A stretch of 64,000 bases of DNA from JALHOM01 sp964444225 (GCA_964444225.1 CAYUFM010000002.1:1-64000), one strand, 5' to 3'; counted from the first letter of the stretch, positions 1-8,904 are shown. A program made the numbers and translations. The notes: generated by a model not told the origin, from the sequence alone.

Positions 1-350
1 GATTCACCGAGAAGTTTCTTTTGTTTGGCTAGTTCTATTTCAGCTTCTTTGATCTTAGCCCTAAGTTGGTCGATCTCACCGTTAAGTTGAGCGACCCTAG
101 CCTCCGCAGCGTTAATCTCACCCTGAAGGCGATTTATAGCCTCTGCGAGAGAGCCGGCCTCCTGCCCCAGAATGTTTTGCTGGTTTCTTTTTTGGTCATT
201 TTGAGAGTTAAGCGCATTAATCTGATCTTGAAAGCGATCTGCGGCGACATATGCAGGCCCAACCAAAGAAACAGCAAAAACCAGACATACTAAACCTGCC
301 AAAATTGACCTAGTAAATAAATTTTTTGATTTTTTGATGAGTGTACTCAT
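1..350 (-). CDS. Coiled-coil murein hydrolase-like protein, N-terminal part (cut by window edge)
   Basis: Open frame from ATG at 350 running off the left edge, so only about 116 N-terminal residues are visible. Residues 1-12 are basic (MSTLIKKSKNLF). They are followed by a hydrophobic segment (about 15-37, LAGLVCLVFAVSLVGPA) that looks like a signal peptide or anchor, then a Gln/Ala/Glu-rich coiled coil. The last visible residues, KEAEIELAKQKKLLGES, are identical to a stretch of the neighbour at 453-1637, so the two are paralogues. An M23 domain beyond the edge is inferred from that neighbour, not seen. The start is preceded by TATAAT with only 7 nt between the box and ATG and has no Shine-Dalgarno sequence. 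Confidence 0.8.
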   Translation of the reverse strand, partial: MSTLIKKSKNLFTRSILAGLVCLVFAVSLVGPAYVAADRFQDQINALNSQNDQKRNQQNILGQEAGSLAEAINRLQGEINAAEARVAQLNGEIDQLRAKIKEAEIELAKQKKLLGE

Positions 351-357
351 ATAGCTT

Positions 358-363
358 ATTATA
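358..363 (-). promoter_or_regulatory. -10 box (TATAAT) 7 nt before the start at 350
   Basis: TATAAT on the minus strand ends 7 nt before the ATG and no ribosome binding site lies between. Transcription would be expected to begin at or next to the start codon. The 35 bp upstream resemble the region before the paralogue (see 1645-1650), so promoter and gene appear to have been duplicated together. Confidence 0.6.
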
Positions 364-452
364 GTTTTTATTTTGATTTACTCTGTTACATATTAGCATA
401 GATAGGCCCTTTTGGCAAGACCGCTAGTGCTTAAAACCGAAGACTTAATGAG

Positions 453-1637
453 CTAGTAATAGGTGTTGTAGTTACACTCAGCCGGACCGCCACTCATGTG
501 AGCATATACGCTCTTAGAACCATTTGCATGCTCAATGATTGCAACATAACCATAGTCATTATTGTATGTACCTAACATTGCGTTAGAACAACCCCGATAC
601 AACATTCCACTATCTATAGCAAAAATCGGACCACCACCAGATGCCGCATAATCTATCCCACGATGATACCCACTGTAATAGAGCGGATTAGACACACCAT
701 AACCTTGGCTTATCCAAGCTGGAGGCATATTTACAGGCGAGCTTGTAATGTATGGCAACGGGTTTACAACACCACTGGCTGTGCGGACTTCTAAGTGTAG
801 ATGCGGTCCAGAAGATAAACCGGTACTGCCAATAGACCCAACCACCTCACCTGCCCCCACCGGTCCAACGGGTGAAACTCGGTAGCTACCTTTGCTAAGC
901 GAGTTGGCTAAGGCCGCCTCTGCTGCTGCTTGCTTCTTTTTTAACTCGGCAAGTTTAGAGCTATTTTGCAAAATCTTTGACTCAAGTTCATTTTGCTCAG
1001 ACTGATTAAGCGTCAACACCCTGTCTTTTTCTGCTTGTTGAGCTAAAATTTGCTTCTGTAACGCTTGCTGTTCTAGTAATGTTGCTTCTACTAGGCTTCT
1101 TTTCGTTGTTAGATCCAACTTCAACTGAGTTACCTTGTCTAGGGTTGTTTTTATTTTGGAACGTACACTTTCTTGGTATTGTTGTTTGTCGAAGAAGTCA
1201 CTTAGGTCTTTACTGGTGGCTAGCATTTCTACGGTGCTTATTTCACCTGAGACATACATAGCTTTAATAGATTCACCGAGAAGTTTCTTTTGTTTGGCTA
1301 GTTCTATTTCAGCTTCTTTGATCTGTACTTTTAGGTTTTCTACCTCGGCTGTTAGTTCATTTATTCGCGCCTGAGATGTATCGATTTGCTGCTGAAGTTT
1401 ATTGATAGCATCGGCCAGCGATGAAGCTTCAAGTTCTAAAATTCCGTCAGCATTTTCAATTTGCGCGTTTTCGTTTTGAAGTTGAGCAATTTGCTCTTTA
1501 TACTGCTGTATCTGTTGAGTCGTATTGGCAGAAACGTATATCGAACCCAAGTTTGGCGCAACTACCATAGCCCCAAAAATAACTACCATGCCAGCATTTA
1601 TAGCTGTTTTGAGTTGCTTTTTAACGATGGTATTCAT
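453..1637 (-). CDS. Coiled-coil M23 (LytM) metallopeptidase with permuted motif order
   Basis: A 394-aa protein. A hydrophobic N-terminal segment (about 15-37) suggests export or anchoring; residues 40-250 are a long coiled coil (Gln/Glu/Ala/Lys-rich); the C-terminal 140 residues are a LytM-type zinc peptidase. Its motifs are in unusual order. The normally last motif, GSTGLSSGPHLHLEV (HLH at 279-281), precedes the normally first motif HRGID (His325, Asp329), which is followed by IIEH (370) and VYAHM (His380). All expected ligands and the catalytic His are present, so an active but circularly permuted domain is likely. Coiled coil plus LytM is the architecture of EnvC/PcsB-type septal hydrolases, which are controlled by FtsEX; ftsX and ftsE lie directly upstream. 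It has its own leaderless-type promoter. Confidence 0.88.
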   Translation of the reverse strand: MNTIVKKQLKTAINAGMVVIFGAMVVAPNLGSIYVSANTTQQIQQYKEQIAQLQNENAQIENADGILELEASSLADAINKLQQQIDTSQARINELTAEVENLKVQIKEAEIELAKQKKLLGESIKAMYVSGEISTVEMLATSKDLSDFFDKQQYQESVRSKIKTTLDKVTQLKLDLTTKRSLVEATLLEQQALQKQILAQQAEKDRVLTLNQSEQNELESKILQNSSKLAELKKKQAAAEAALANSLSKGSYRVSPVGPVGAGEVVGSIGSTGLSSGPHLHLEVRTASGVVNPLPYITSSPVNMPPAWISQGYGVSNPLYYSGYHRGIDYAASGGGPIFAIDSGMLYRGCSNAMLGTYNNDYGYVAIIEHANGSKSVYAHMSGGPAECNYNTYY

Positions 1638-1644
1638 ATAGCCT

Positions 1645-1650
1645 ATTTTA
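1645..1650 (-). promoter_or_regulatory. -10 box (TAAAAT) 7 nt before the start at 1637
   Basis: TAAAAT is followed by seven bases and then ATG, exactly the spacing in front of the paralogue at 350. The flanking AATCAAAA and ATAAAAA stretches are shared by both. An imperfect inverted repeat (TTGATTAACTC at 1661-1671, GAGTTAAATCAA at 1695-1706) lies just upstream and could be an operator or the end of the ftsX transcript. Confidence 0.5.
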
Positions 1651-1727
1651 ATTTTTATTTTTGATTAACTCCACTAAATTGTATCGCACACAGTGAGTTA
1701 AATCAAATTACCACAAGAGGTGGAGGG

Positions 1728-2711
1728 TCAATTTTTTACTTGCTTAAACCTGTGTTGCTTTGTTTGATGAAATTTTAAATACTTTTTAGTCGCAATCAAT
1801 GCAGAAATAGCACCTATAGCCATTCCGCCCAGCAGTTGTAGAATAAGAAATAGCCAGAAATTATCGGCAAAATACTGGTTAGCGAACTTTATATCAAGCA
1901 AGCCCAGAGTACTGGCGTCAAACGCTTGCGACTGCACAACAAAGAGAGCATTTGTCAGGATAATCGAAATTACTGCCGCCACTATTCCATAAAGCATGGT
2001 CTCTACTATAAACGGACCTTTTATAAACCAAGTGCTTGCACCAAGTAGACGCATAATTGTCAGCTCGTCTCGTCTATTAAAGATAGCCATCTGGATAGTG
2101 TTGAAGATAATCAACATTGATATAACTGCAAAAACAATTACACCTATAAATACAGCTTTTCTAAAAAATGAAGTAGCAGCGCTAATTTTATCTATCGCTT
2201 CTTTTCTATCACCAGAGTAGGAAGTTTCATCCGACTGGAGCTCTTTATTTTCTTTAGTCTCGACTACATTTTTAATATCATTAATGAAGGATGGATTTGT
2301 TGGTTTGATCTTAATTGTAGCCGGCAATGGATTATCGGTTTGCGACACAGCCAAAAGTAAATCTAGGTTATCTTGGTTATCGGCGCGGTACTGATTCAAA
2401 GCCTCATCTTTAGATACATAAGTAACTTCTTTTACGGTTTTCAGGGCTTTTATTTCATTAATGAACTTTTGGCGTTGATCCTCTGAAACAGAGTCTTTTA
2501 GGTATACAGAGACGTCTATTTTATCGTTAATCTGAGCAATCGTGTTATTAAATGTCGCATTAGCGATCACAGAAAAAAGCACGATAGTAAGAGTTACTAC
2601 CATCACGGCAGTTGCGGCGATGCTTAGCGAAATATTGCGGAAAAAATTAACTATTCCCGCTTTAATAACTCGCTCTAAACTAATGAATCTGTGGGTTGGT
2701 TTCTCGTTCAT
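1728..2711 (-). CDS. ftsX: Cell division protein FtsX, ABC transporter permease-like
   Basis: A 327-aa membrane protein with the FtsX layout: a short cytoplasmic N-terminus (RFISLERVIKAGIVNFFRN), TM1 near residues 25-50, a large extracytoplasmic domain (about 55-175), then three TM segments (about 190-215, 235-260, 285-310). FtsX carries the ATP-driven conformational signal from FtsE to a periplasmic or cell-wall hydrolase. The two coiled-coil M23 genes just downstream are the obvious partners. It follows ftsE with a 5-bp gap and is probably cotranscribed. A TATAAT sits 11 nt before its ATG but is also coding (Tyr-Asn) at the end of ftsE, so an internal promoter is only a possibility. Confidence 0.93.
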   Translation of the reverse strand: MNEKPTHRFISLERVIKAGIVNFFRNISLSIAATAVMVVTLTIVLFSVIANATFNNTIAQINDKIDVSVYLKDSVSEDQRQKFINEIKALKTVKEVTYVSKDEALNQYRADNQDNLDLLLAVSQTDNPLPATIKIKPTNPSFINDIKNVVETKENKELQSDETSYSGDRKEAIDKISAATSFFRKAVFIGVIVFAVISMLIIFNTIQMAIFNRRDELTIMRLLGASTWFIKGPFIVETMLYGIVAAVISIILTNALFVVQSQAFDASTLGLLDIKFANQYFADNFWLFLILQLLGGMAIGAISALIATKKYLKFHQTKQHRFKQVKN

Positions 2712-2716
2712 AATTT

Positions 2717-3400
2717 TTAAAGATTATAAGTCCCTCGGGCTTTGTCGCTAACAATTCTTCCATCCTGGATAACAACTACCCTTCTGCGCAGTTTGTTAAC
2801 TATCTCTTGGTTATGGGTTGTTAGTAAAACAGTTGTACCGTATTTATTAATTTTTTCCAGAACTCGAATTACGTCCCAAGCATGTTTAGGATCAAGATTA
2901 CCGGTCGGCTCGTCGGCTATTAAGATCTTGGGCTGGCGCACTATTGCCCTAGCTATGGCCACACGTTGGCGCTCTCCACCAGAAAGCTCGCGTGGATAAT
3001 TATTTTCTTTCCCCTTTAGCCCAACAATATTTAAGACCTTGGGTACGGTGTGCCGGATTTCCCGGTTGCCGATACCGACAACTTCTAGCGCAAAAGCAAC
3101 ATTTTCAAAAACTGTTTTATTTGGAAGAAGTTTAAAATCCTGAAAAACCACCCCTATTCTCCGTCGAAGCTGTGGAATATTACGATCTTTTAGCTGTTCG
3201 TAGTCAATTCCGCCAACTACAATTTTGCCACTGCTTGGTTTTTCTTCCCTGGTAAGAAGTTTTAAAAGAGTTGATTTACCTGCCCCACTTGGCCCAACCA
3301 CAATCACGAATTCTTTTGGCTCAATATGAAGAGTAATACGCTCAAGTGCAGAACCAGTTCGTTTCGTATAAGTTTTTGTTACCCTGTCCAAAAGAATCAT
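2717..3400 (-). CDS. ftsE: Cell division ATP-binding protein FtsE
   Basis: A 227-aa ABC ATPase. Walker A is GPSGAGKSTLL (about 38-48), the Q-loop is in VVFQDFKLLP, the signature is ELSGGERQRVAIARA, Walker B is ILIADEPTGNLD, and the H-loop is TTHN. It pairs with FtsX to gate septal peptidoglycan hydrolysis at the divisome. It is first gene of an ftsE-ftsX unit. The start is set by a strong -10 box 8 nt upstream and there is no Shine-Dalgarno, so the transcript is probably leaderless. Confidence 0.95.
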   Translation of the reverse strand: MILLDRVTKTYTKRTGSALERITLHIEPKEFVIVVGPSGAGKSTLLKLLTREEKPSSGKIVVGGIDYEQLKDRNIPQLRRRIGVVFQDFKLLPNKTVFENVAFALEVVGIGNREIRHTVPKVLNIVGLKGKENNYPRELSGGERQRVAIARAIVRQPKILIADEPTGNLDPKHAWDVIRVLEKINKYGTTVLLTTHNQEIVNKLRRRVVVIQDGRIVSDKARGTYNL

Positions 3401-3408
3401 ATATAAGC

Positions 3409-3414
3409 ATTATA
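3409..3414 (-). promoter_or_regulatory. -10 box (TATAAT) 8 nt before ftsE
   Basis: Perfect TATAAT followed by GCTTATAT and the ftsE ATG. No purine-rich ribosome binding site fits between. It lies between prfB (stop at 3430) and ftsE, so ftsEX has its own promoter. Confidence 0.65.
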
Positions 3415-3429
3415 GCAAATCAATTGAAA

Positions 3430-4506
3430 CTAGTTTTGTTCTAGATAAGTTTCGATGAATGGATTGAGGTCTCCGTCCAAGACTTGTTGCACCTGAGACG
3501 TCTCATGTCCCGTGCGGAGGTCTTTCACCATAGAATATGGGTGCAGGACATAACTTCGTATCTGATTACCCCACTCTGCTGATTGATTCGGGCCTTTTAT
3601 GTCCGCTAGATTTTCTAGATGTTGTTCTATCTGGAGTTGAGCCAGCCTTGAGCGCAAAATTGTCATAGCTGTTTCTTTATTTTGAAGTTGTGAACGCTCA
3701 TTTTGAATACTAACAACCAATCCTGTTGGTAAATGGGTAATTCTAACTGCAGAGTCAGTTGTATTGACACTCTGACCACCGTGTCCACCAGCTCTAAAAA
3801 CATCAACTTTTAAATCATTGTCGTCTATAGGAACTTGGTCTGGAGCGTCAATCTTAGGCAGGATTTCTACCTTGGCAAAGCTAGTTTGACGCTTGGCGTC
3901 AGCGTTAAATGGACTCAAGCGTACTAATCGATGCACTCCGTGTTCTGACTTTAGTTTTCCGTATAAAAATTTTCCAGAAAGTTCTATGTCGACACTTTTA
4001 ATACCAGCTTCCTCACCCACTGATTGCTCTAGTACCCGAGCCTTAACTTGGTTGTTTTCTGCCCAGCGTAAGTACATTCTCATTAACATTTGCGCCCAAT
4101 CTTGGGCATCTGTTCCACCCGCCCCAGCATAAACACTAAGCAAAACGTCACGATCATCAAAAGGACCATTAAATCTCAACTCAACCATTAATGCTTCCAG
4201 CTTTTTAGACAAAGTATCGATTCCAACTTCTAGATCATCAACAAGAGTTGGATCATTCATTTCAGATAGTTGACGCAGATCGTCTAGCGAAGTACGGATT
4301 TCTTCCCAGGGATTTAGCGCATTTTCTAATTTACTTTGGATTTTCATATGACTAGTGGCTTCATCACTATTTTTCCAAAAATCAGATTTAGATGATTCCT
4401 CCTGGAGTTTTTTTAGCTCCTGCCACTTTTCCTGGAAATTTATTTTTTCTAAAGCTTGATCAACCTTTTTTTTGGTTTGTTCAAGCTTTTTTGAAATTTC
4501 TTCCAT
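3430..4506 (-). CDS. prfB: Peptide chain release factor 2 (RF2)
   Basis: A 358-aa class I release factor for UAA/UGA. It has the RF2-type SPF recognition tripeptide in RLVRLSPFNAD and the catalytic GGQ in RAGGHGGQSVNTTDS. The N-terminal helical domain is continuous (MEEISKKLEQTKKK...). The programmed +1 frameshift that interrupts prfB in many bacteria is absent, so the usual UGA autoregulation cannot operate. It follows the M16 peptidase gene with one base between stop and ATG, suggesting translational coupling. Confidence 0.96.
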   Translation of the reverse strand: MEEISKKLEQTKKKVDQALEKINFQEKWQELKKLQEESSKSDFWKNSDEATSHMKIQSKLENALNPWEEIRTSLDDLRQLSEMNDPTLVDDLEVGIDTLSKKLEALMVELRFNGPFDDRDVLLSVYAGAGGTDAQDWAQMLMRMYLRWAENNQVKARVLEQSVGEEAGIKSVDIELSGKFLYGKLKSEHGVHRLVRLSPFNADAKRQTSFAKVEILPKIDAPDQVPIDDNDLKVDVFRAGGHGGQSVNTTDSAVRITHLPTGLVVSIQNERSQLQNKETAMTILRSRLAQLQIEQHLENLADIKGPNQSAEWGNQIRSYVLHPYSMVKDLRTGHETSQVQQVLDGDLNPFIETYLEQN

Positions 4507-4507
4507 G

Positions 4508-5797
4508 CTACTCTTCCCACAAACTACTAAGCTGTTCTACTAATGATTCTACCTCACCGGTTGCTGGGTTCCCCAAGACTCCAAGTCCCCAAACTTTTTC
4601 AGAAAACAATTCTTTTGCGCCATTTGTAATTTGAGTTTTTGTGACTGATTTTATTCGGTCTGGAAGAGTTGTGTAGTCTATATATTGATCGTCAAAAAAG
4701 TATCGAGACGCGTAGTAGTTCGCCATACCAGATACCGTTTGATAGCCACGTTGATATGCACCCAGGCGCCGTTGCTTAGCGGCATCAATCTCTTCTTTGG
4801 TCAGGCCACCGTTAAAAATATCTTTTAGTTGGGTTGTCATAATATCAAAAAGTTGATGCACATTATCTGAGCGAACTTGTGCTCCAAACCACCAGTTTGT
4901 GCTAGAAAATTCGTAGCCAATGCCAGAACTCATGCTATAAACCAAGCCGTTTTCGCGGGCGGTTCCTAAAATTCTAGAATACAAAGTTTCTGTTAACATT
5001 CCGTTGAGCAAGCTCATTGCGGCCAACTCGTCGTCATCCATTCGTCTTGTTAGGAATGTGTCAAAATAAAAATAATAATTATCTACTGTCCGGTTACGAA
5101 TCTTTAGAGGTTTTTTAAGGTTTTTTGGTACTTCATCTGGCAAGGTTTTGCGTCCAGTACCCTTAGGTAGTTCTACCGCACCAAGAAGTTCTTTGATCTG
5201 CTGTTTACGGGTTTGAGTAATTTTACCTGCTATCACAAAGCGCATATTGCTAGCTGTGTGGGTGTTTTTATAATGAGTTTTAATATCGTCTAGAGTAACG
5301 TTTTTCATAAGTTTTAGACGCTCTTGATCCGTAACGCTACAAAATCCGTAAGCTTCACGCAGAGCGAGACTTAAATGCCTAAAATGATTATTGGATCTAG
5401 CGGTTAGCTCTTCGCGAACATTGCCGACTTCTGCCTTAAACTCATCTTCTAAAAACAAAGGTTTACAGATAGCAATTAGCAACCAATCTAAAATTCTCTG
5501 CCACTCAAAGTCCGCGCACTCGGCTTCATAAATTATGTCATGCGTACCCGTACTGGCATTGCAGTAAGCTCCGTTTTTTTCGAATTCTGCCTGAAAAAGT
5601 CTAGCCTTTGGAATATCCTGGTTAGCGCCAAGCAACAAGTGCTCCATTATATGTGGCGTCTCCCACTTATCGCGCTCTACTAGATACTCTCCGGCACGAA
5701 AGTTAATCTCAAAAGACATGACAGTGGCATCGGGCACATTAATGAGTAGACCCTTCGCCCCATTTTTTAAAACTATTTCAGAAATTTTATGCTTCAT
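4508..5797 (-). CDS. M16 family zinc peptidase (insulinase/processing-peptidase-like)
   Basis: A 429-aa protein with the inverted zinc motif HIMEH (His49, Glu52, His53) and a downstream ligand-region NVREE (Glu130 about 76 residues on). The C-terminal half is a second M16-like domain without zinc ligands, as usual in the family. No signal peptide is visible, so it is probably cytoplasmic. M16 enzymes degrade peptides in a closed two-domain chamber; the substrate here is unknown. It lies between secA and prfB in the same direction and is probably cotranscribed with prfB. Confidence 0.88.
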   Translation of the reverse strand: MKHKISEIVLKNGAKGLLINVPDATVMSFEINFRAGEYLVERDKWETPHIMEHLLLGANQDIPKARLFQAEFEKNGAYCNASTGTHDIIYEAECADFEWQRILDWLLIAICKPLFLEDEFKAEVGNVREELTARSNNHFRHLSLALREAYGFCSVTDQERLKLMKNVTLDDIKTHYKNTHTASNMRFVIAGKITQTRKQQIKELLGAVELPKGTGRKTLPDEVPKNLKKPLKIRNRTVDNYYFYFDTFLTRRMDDDELAAMSLLNGMLTETLYSRILGTARENGLVYSMSSGIGYEFSSTNWWFGAQVRSDNVHQLFDIMTTQLKDIFNGGLTKEEIDAAKQRRLGAYQRGYQTVSGMANYYASRYFFDDQYIDYTTLPDRIKSVTKTQITNGAKELFSEKVWGLGVLGNPATGEVESLVEQLSSLWEE

Positions 5798-5827
5798 ACT
5801 AAATCAGTAGAAACTAGAGCAAAGGCT

Positions 5828-8428
5828 CTACTTTCTACCTTTCTTTCGTCGCTGTCTCTCGGCTTTTCTGGCCTTCTTTTTCTTTGTAGCTTGTTTTTTC
5901 TTTACAATATTTTCTTGACTTTCTGTTTTGAAATCATCTTCTGTGAATTCTTCTGCGTCTATAATTTTATCGGCATTATCAACAGATTTACGAGCAGCTT
6001 TTGTCAATTCAGTCTCAACAGCTTTATCAATCTGAGACGCGTCTATTGGTCGTGCATGGAACAAAGTCTTTACAACCTCATGACGCAAGTTGAGTTGCAT
6101 TGTTTCAAAAATAATTTGTGACTGACGACGATACTCTACCAATGGATCACGTTGACCTACCGACATCCAAACTATACCCTCACGCAAATGTTGCATGTTT
6201 TCAAGGTGTTGCATCCAATAATCGTCTAGAGTTTGCAAGTAAATATTGCGCTCGATTGTTCGCAGTACTTCCACACCAAAACGCCCCTCTTGATCCTCAT
6301 ATAATTTGTGAGCTTCCTTGATAAGCTCTTTTTCTAGATCTTGAGCCGGAAGACTAAACAGTTTGTCCAAAACTTTGTCATCAAACGGAAAGACGTGTTT
6401 AATCATATCTTCATATTTATCGGTGGTAGAATGTGGAGAATTTGCTAAGTCTCTTGCCTCAGAATTGATAAATTCGTTAACTCGTTTACTAATATCGGCA
6501 TGTTTTAGAATCTCGGAGCGCATGCTGTATGTCGCCATACGGTGGCGGTTCATAACATCATCATATTTAACAACGTCTTTACGTGAATCAAAGTTGAAGC
6601 CTTCGATCTTCTTTTGAGCGCCTTCTAGTCCTTTACTGATTACCCTGTGTTCAATCGGAGTTTCGTCGTCAACCTTTAGTTTTGTCATGATGGCACCAAT
6701 TCGCTCGGCACCAAAAATTCGCATAAGATCGTCTTCAGTACTTACATAGAAGCGAGTCTCGCCTGGGTCACCCTGTCTACCGGATCGTCCACGCAACTGG
6801 TTGTCGATACGACGAGATTCGTGCCTTTCAGATCCTAGGACAAATAAACCACCGGCTTTTTTAGCGGCTTCGTCCAAAACAATGTCGGTACCACGACCAG
6901 CAATGTTTGTTGCTAGAGTTACCGCACCTTTTTGGCCAGCTTTTGCAATGATTGCCGCTTCGCGCTCGTTGTTTTTTGCGTTCAGGACGTTATGTGGGAT
7001 GCCGGCTTTCTTTAGCTGGGCACTTAGAATTTCGTTTTTTGCTATAGACACACTACCAATCAATACTGGTTGGCCTTTTTTGTGTAGACTAGCAACTTCT
7101 TTAACAATGGCCTTGAACTTGCCAGTTTCGGTTCTATAAATCTGGTCTTGCTGGTCTATACGAATCAGTGGTCTGTTTGGCGGAATCTCTACTACATCAA
7201 GTTTGTAAACCTGATGAAATTCTTCAGCCTCAGTACTGGCTGTACCTGTCATGCCGGACAATTTTTCGTATAAACGGAAATAGTTTTGGAAACTAATTGT
7301 AGCCAGAGTCATAGATTCTTCTTGAATTTCTATGCCTTCCTTGGCTTCTATTGCTTGGTGTAGTCCTTCGTTGTAGCGACGACCTTTTAGTAAACGACCA
7401 GTAAACTCGTCTACAATTACTGCTTCACCATCTGTTGTAACTACATAATCTTTATCACGCTTGAAGAGCGCCTGGGCTTTTAGAGCTTGTTCTAGGTGAT
7501 AAATTGTTCGCACGTTAGATGAGGCGTATAAATTTTGTATTCCCAAAATTTTCTCGACTTGGTCTATACCATCTTCGGTTAGCACTACAGCTTTACGTTT
7601 TTCGTCGACTTCAAAATGAGTGTCTTTTTTAAGACCTCGGACCACCTTTGCAAACTGAGTATACGCGCTACCACTAGCCGTAGAGGGCGCAGAAATAATC
7701 AATGGAGTACGTGCTTCATCAACTAGAATTGAGTCAACCTCATCGACGATTGCATAGTATAGATCTCTTTGACGAAGTTGGTCTGTTTCTCTAACCATGT
7801 TGTCGCGTAAGTAATCAAAGCCAAACTCATTGTTTGTTCCATAGGTAATATCTGCCCGGTAAGCTTCCTGACGAGTACATGGTTTTAGAACTTTTAGACG
7901 TGGGTCTTCATGATTTTTATTATCATAATTTTTATCAAAAATATATGATTCCTCAGCAATAATAACACCGGTAGTTAGTCCCAAAAAGTCATATATTTTA
8001 CCCATCCAGGCGGCGTCACGCTGAGCAAGATAGTCGTTAACAGTAACTACATGCACACCCTTTTCGGCTAGGGCATTTAGGTAAACTGGAGATGTTGAGG
8101 TTAGGGTCTTGCCCTCACCGGTTTTCATCTCGGCGATACTTCCATCGTGTAACGCCATCCCGCCAATCAGCTGAACATCGAAGTGACGCTGGCCCAGGAC
8201 TCTTCTGGCAGTTTCGCGGACAACTGCAAAAGCGTCAGGCAAAATCTTATCTAAATTTTCTTTTTCTAGTCGTTTTTTTAGTGCCTTGGTCTGTTCACCC
8301 AATTGCTTGTCTGACATTTTTTTATATTTGCCTTCAAGCTTATTGATAGAACCAACTTTTCTGGTTAATTTTTTTAGCGTCCGAATCTGAGGATCACCAA
8401 GCGCGCGCTTTAAAACCTTGCTTTTCAT
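5828..8428 (-). CDS. secA: Preprotein translocase ATPase SecA
   Basis: An 866-aa motor that drives unfolded preproteins through SecYEG. It shows Walker A (MKTGEGKT), the DEAD-like VDEVDSILVDEARTPL, the helicase motif GRGTDIVL, and GRSGRQGDPGETRFY. The tail is lysine/arginine-rich (KKKQATKKKKARKAERQRR) and lacks the CxCxSGx8CH zinc/SecB site. The organism therefore probably does not use SecB with this SecA. It is essential for exporting the large surface proteins encoded at 34.5-46 kb. Confidence 0.97.
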   Translation of the reverse strand: MKSKVLKRALGDPQIRTLKKLTRKVGSINKLEGKYKKMSDKQLGEQTKALKKRLEKENLDKILPDAFAVVRETARRVLGQRHFDVQLIGGMALHDGSIAEMKTGEGKTLTSTSPVYLNALAEKGVHVVTVNDYLAQRDAAWMGKIYDFLGLTTGVIIAEESYIFDKNYDNKNHEDPRLKVLKPCTRQEAYRADITYGTNNEFGFDYLRDNMVRETDQLRQRDLYYAIVDEVDSILVDEARTPLIISAPSTASGSAYTQFAKVVRGLKKDTHFEVDEKRKAVVLTEDGIDQVEKILGIQNLYASSNVRTIYHLEQALKAQALFKRDKDYVVTTDGEAVIVDEFTGRLLKGRRYNEGLHQAIEAKEGIEIQEESMTLATISFQNYFRLYEKLSGMTGTASTEAEEFHQVYKLDVVEIPPNRPLIRIDQQDQIYRTETGKFKAIVKEVASLHKKGQPVLIGSVSIAKNEILSAQLKKAGIPHNVLNAKNNEREAAIIAKAGQKGAVTLATNIAGRGTDIVLDEAAKKAGGLFVLGSERHESRRIDNQLRGRSGRQGDPGETRFYVSTEDDLMRIFGAERIGAIMTKLKVDDETPIEHRVISKGLEGAQKKIEGFNFDSRKDVVKYDDVMNRHRMATYSMRSEILKHADISKRVNEFINSEARDLANSPHSTTDKYEDMIKHVFPFDDKVLDKLFSLPAQDLEKELIKEAHKLYEDQEGRFGVEVLRTIERNIYLQTLDDYWMQHLENMQHLREGIVWMSVGQRDPLVEYRRQSQIIFETMQLNLRHEVVKTLFHARPIDASQIDKAVETELTKAARKSVDNADKIIDAEEFTEDDFKTESQENIVKKKQATKKKKARKAERQRRKKGRK

Positions 8429-8514
8429 ATAAACAGAACTTTCCCGATGAAATTGATAGTTAGGTTAATTATAGCGCAACATCGGTAAAAATATAACCCG
8501 AAAGGTGTTGTGAT

Positions 8515-8904
8515 TTAATAGTCTTCTGTAGGTAAAAATTGGTCTTTTTGTTTTTTGCTAAGACGCCCTATCGTATGACGGGAAATCTTAGAAAACGTAT
8601 GCAGGTCTTTGTATCTTTTAAGTTGTTTTTTTAAATTTTCTTCTACTTCATCTATTGCGGCAATAATACTGGTAGATTTGCGATGCGAAGTAATAGTACT
8701 TTTAGGTAGCTTTATGATCACTTCACATTCATGCGCACGTTTATCCTTGGCCTTGCCATCTTTAAGCTTAACTTCTACCGAAGCACTAGGTCTAGCCATT
8801 TTAGGAATGTATTTATCCAACCCTCCAATTTTGCGCAAAACGTAGTTACGCTCCTTTTGAGTTAGTTGGCTGTGCACACCACTTATTTGTAAAGTACCGA
8901 TCAT
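8515..8904 (-). CDS. hpf: Ribosome hibernation promoting factor / RaiA family
   Basis: A 129-aa protein with the sigma-54 modulation/S30AE fold: basic beta-alpha-beta-beta-beta-alpha, with the typical ASVEVKLKDGKAKDKRAHECEVIIKLP strands and a C-terminal helix (IDEVEENLKKQLKRYKD). It is the short form without the dimerising C-terminal domain. It binds the 30S decoding region during stasis. An AGGAG ribosome binding site precedes the ATG. It lies upstream of secA on the same strand, with 86 bp between them that contain a TATAAT on the minus strand. Confidence 0.88.
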   Translation of the reverse strand: MIGTLQISGVHSQLTQKERNYVLRKIGGLDKYIPKMARPSASVEVKLKDGKAKDKRAHECEVIIKLPKSTITSHRKSTSIIAAIDEVEENLKKQLKRYKDLHTFSKISRHTIGRLSKKQKDQFLPTEDY

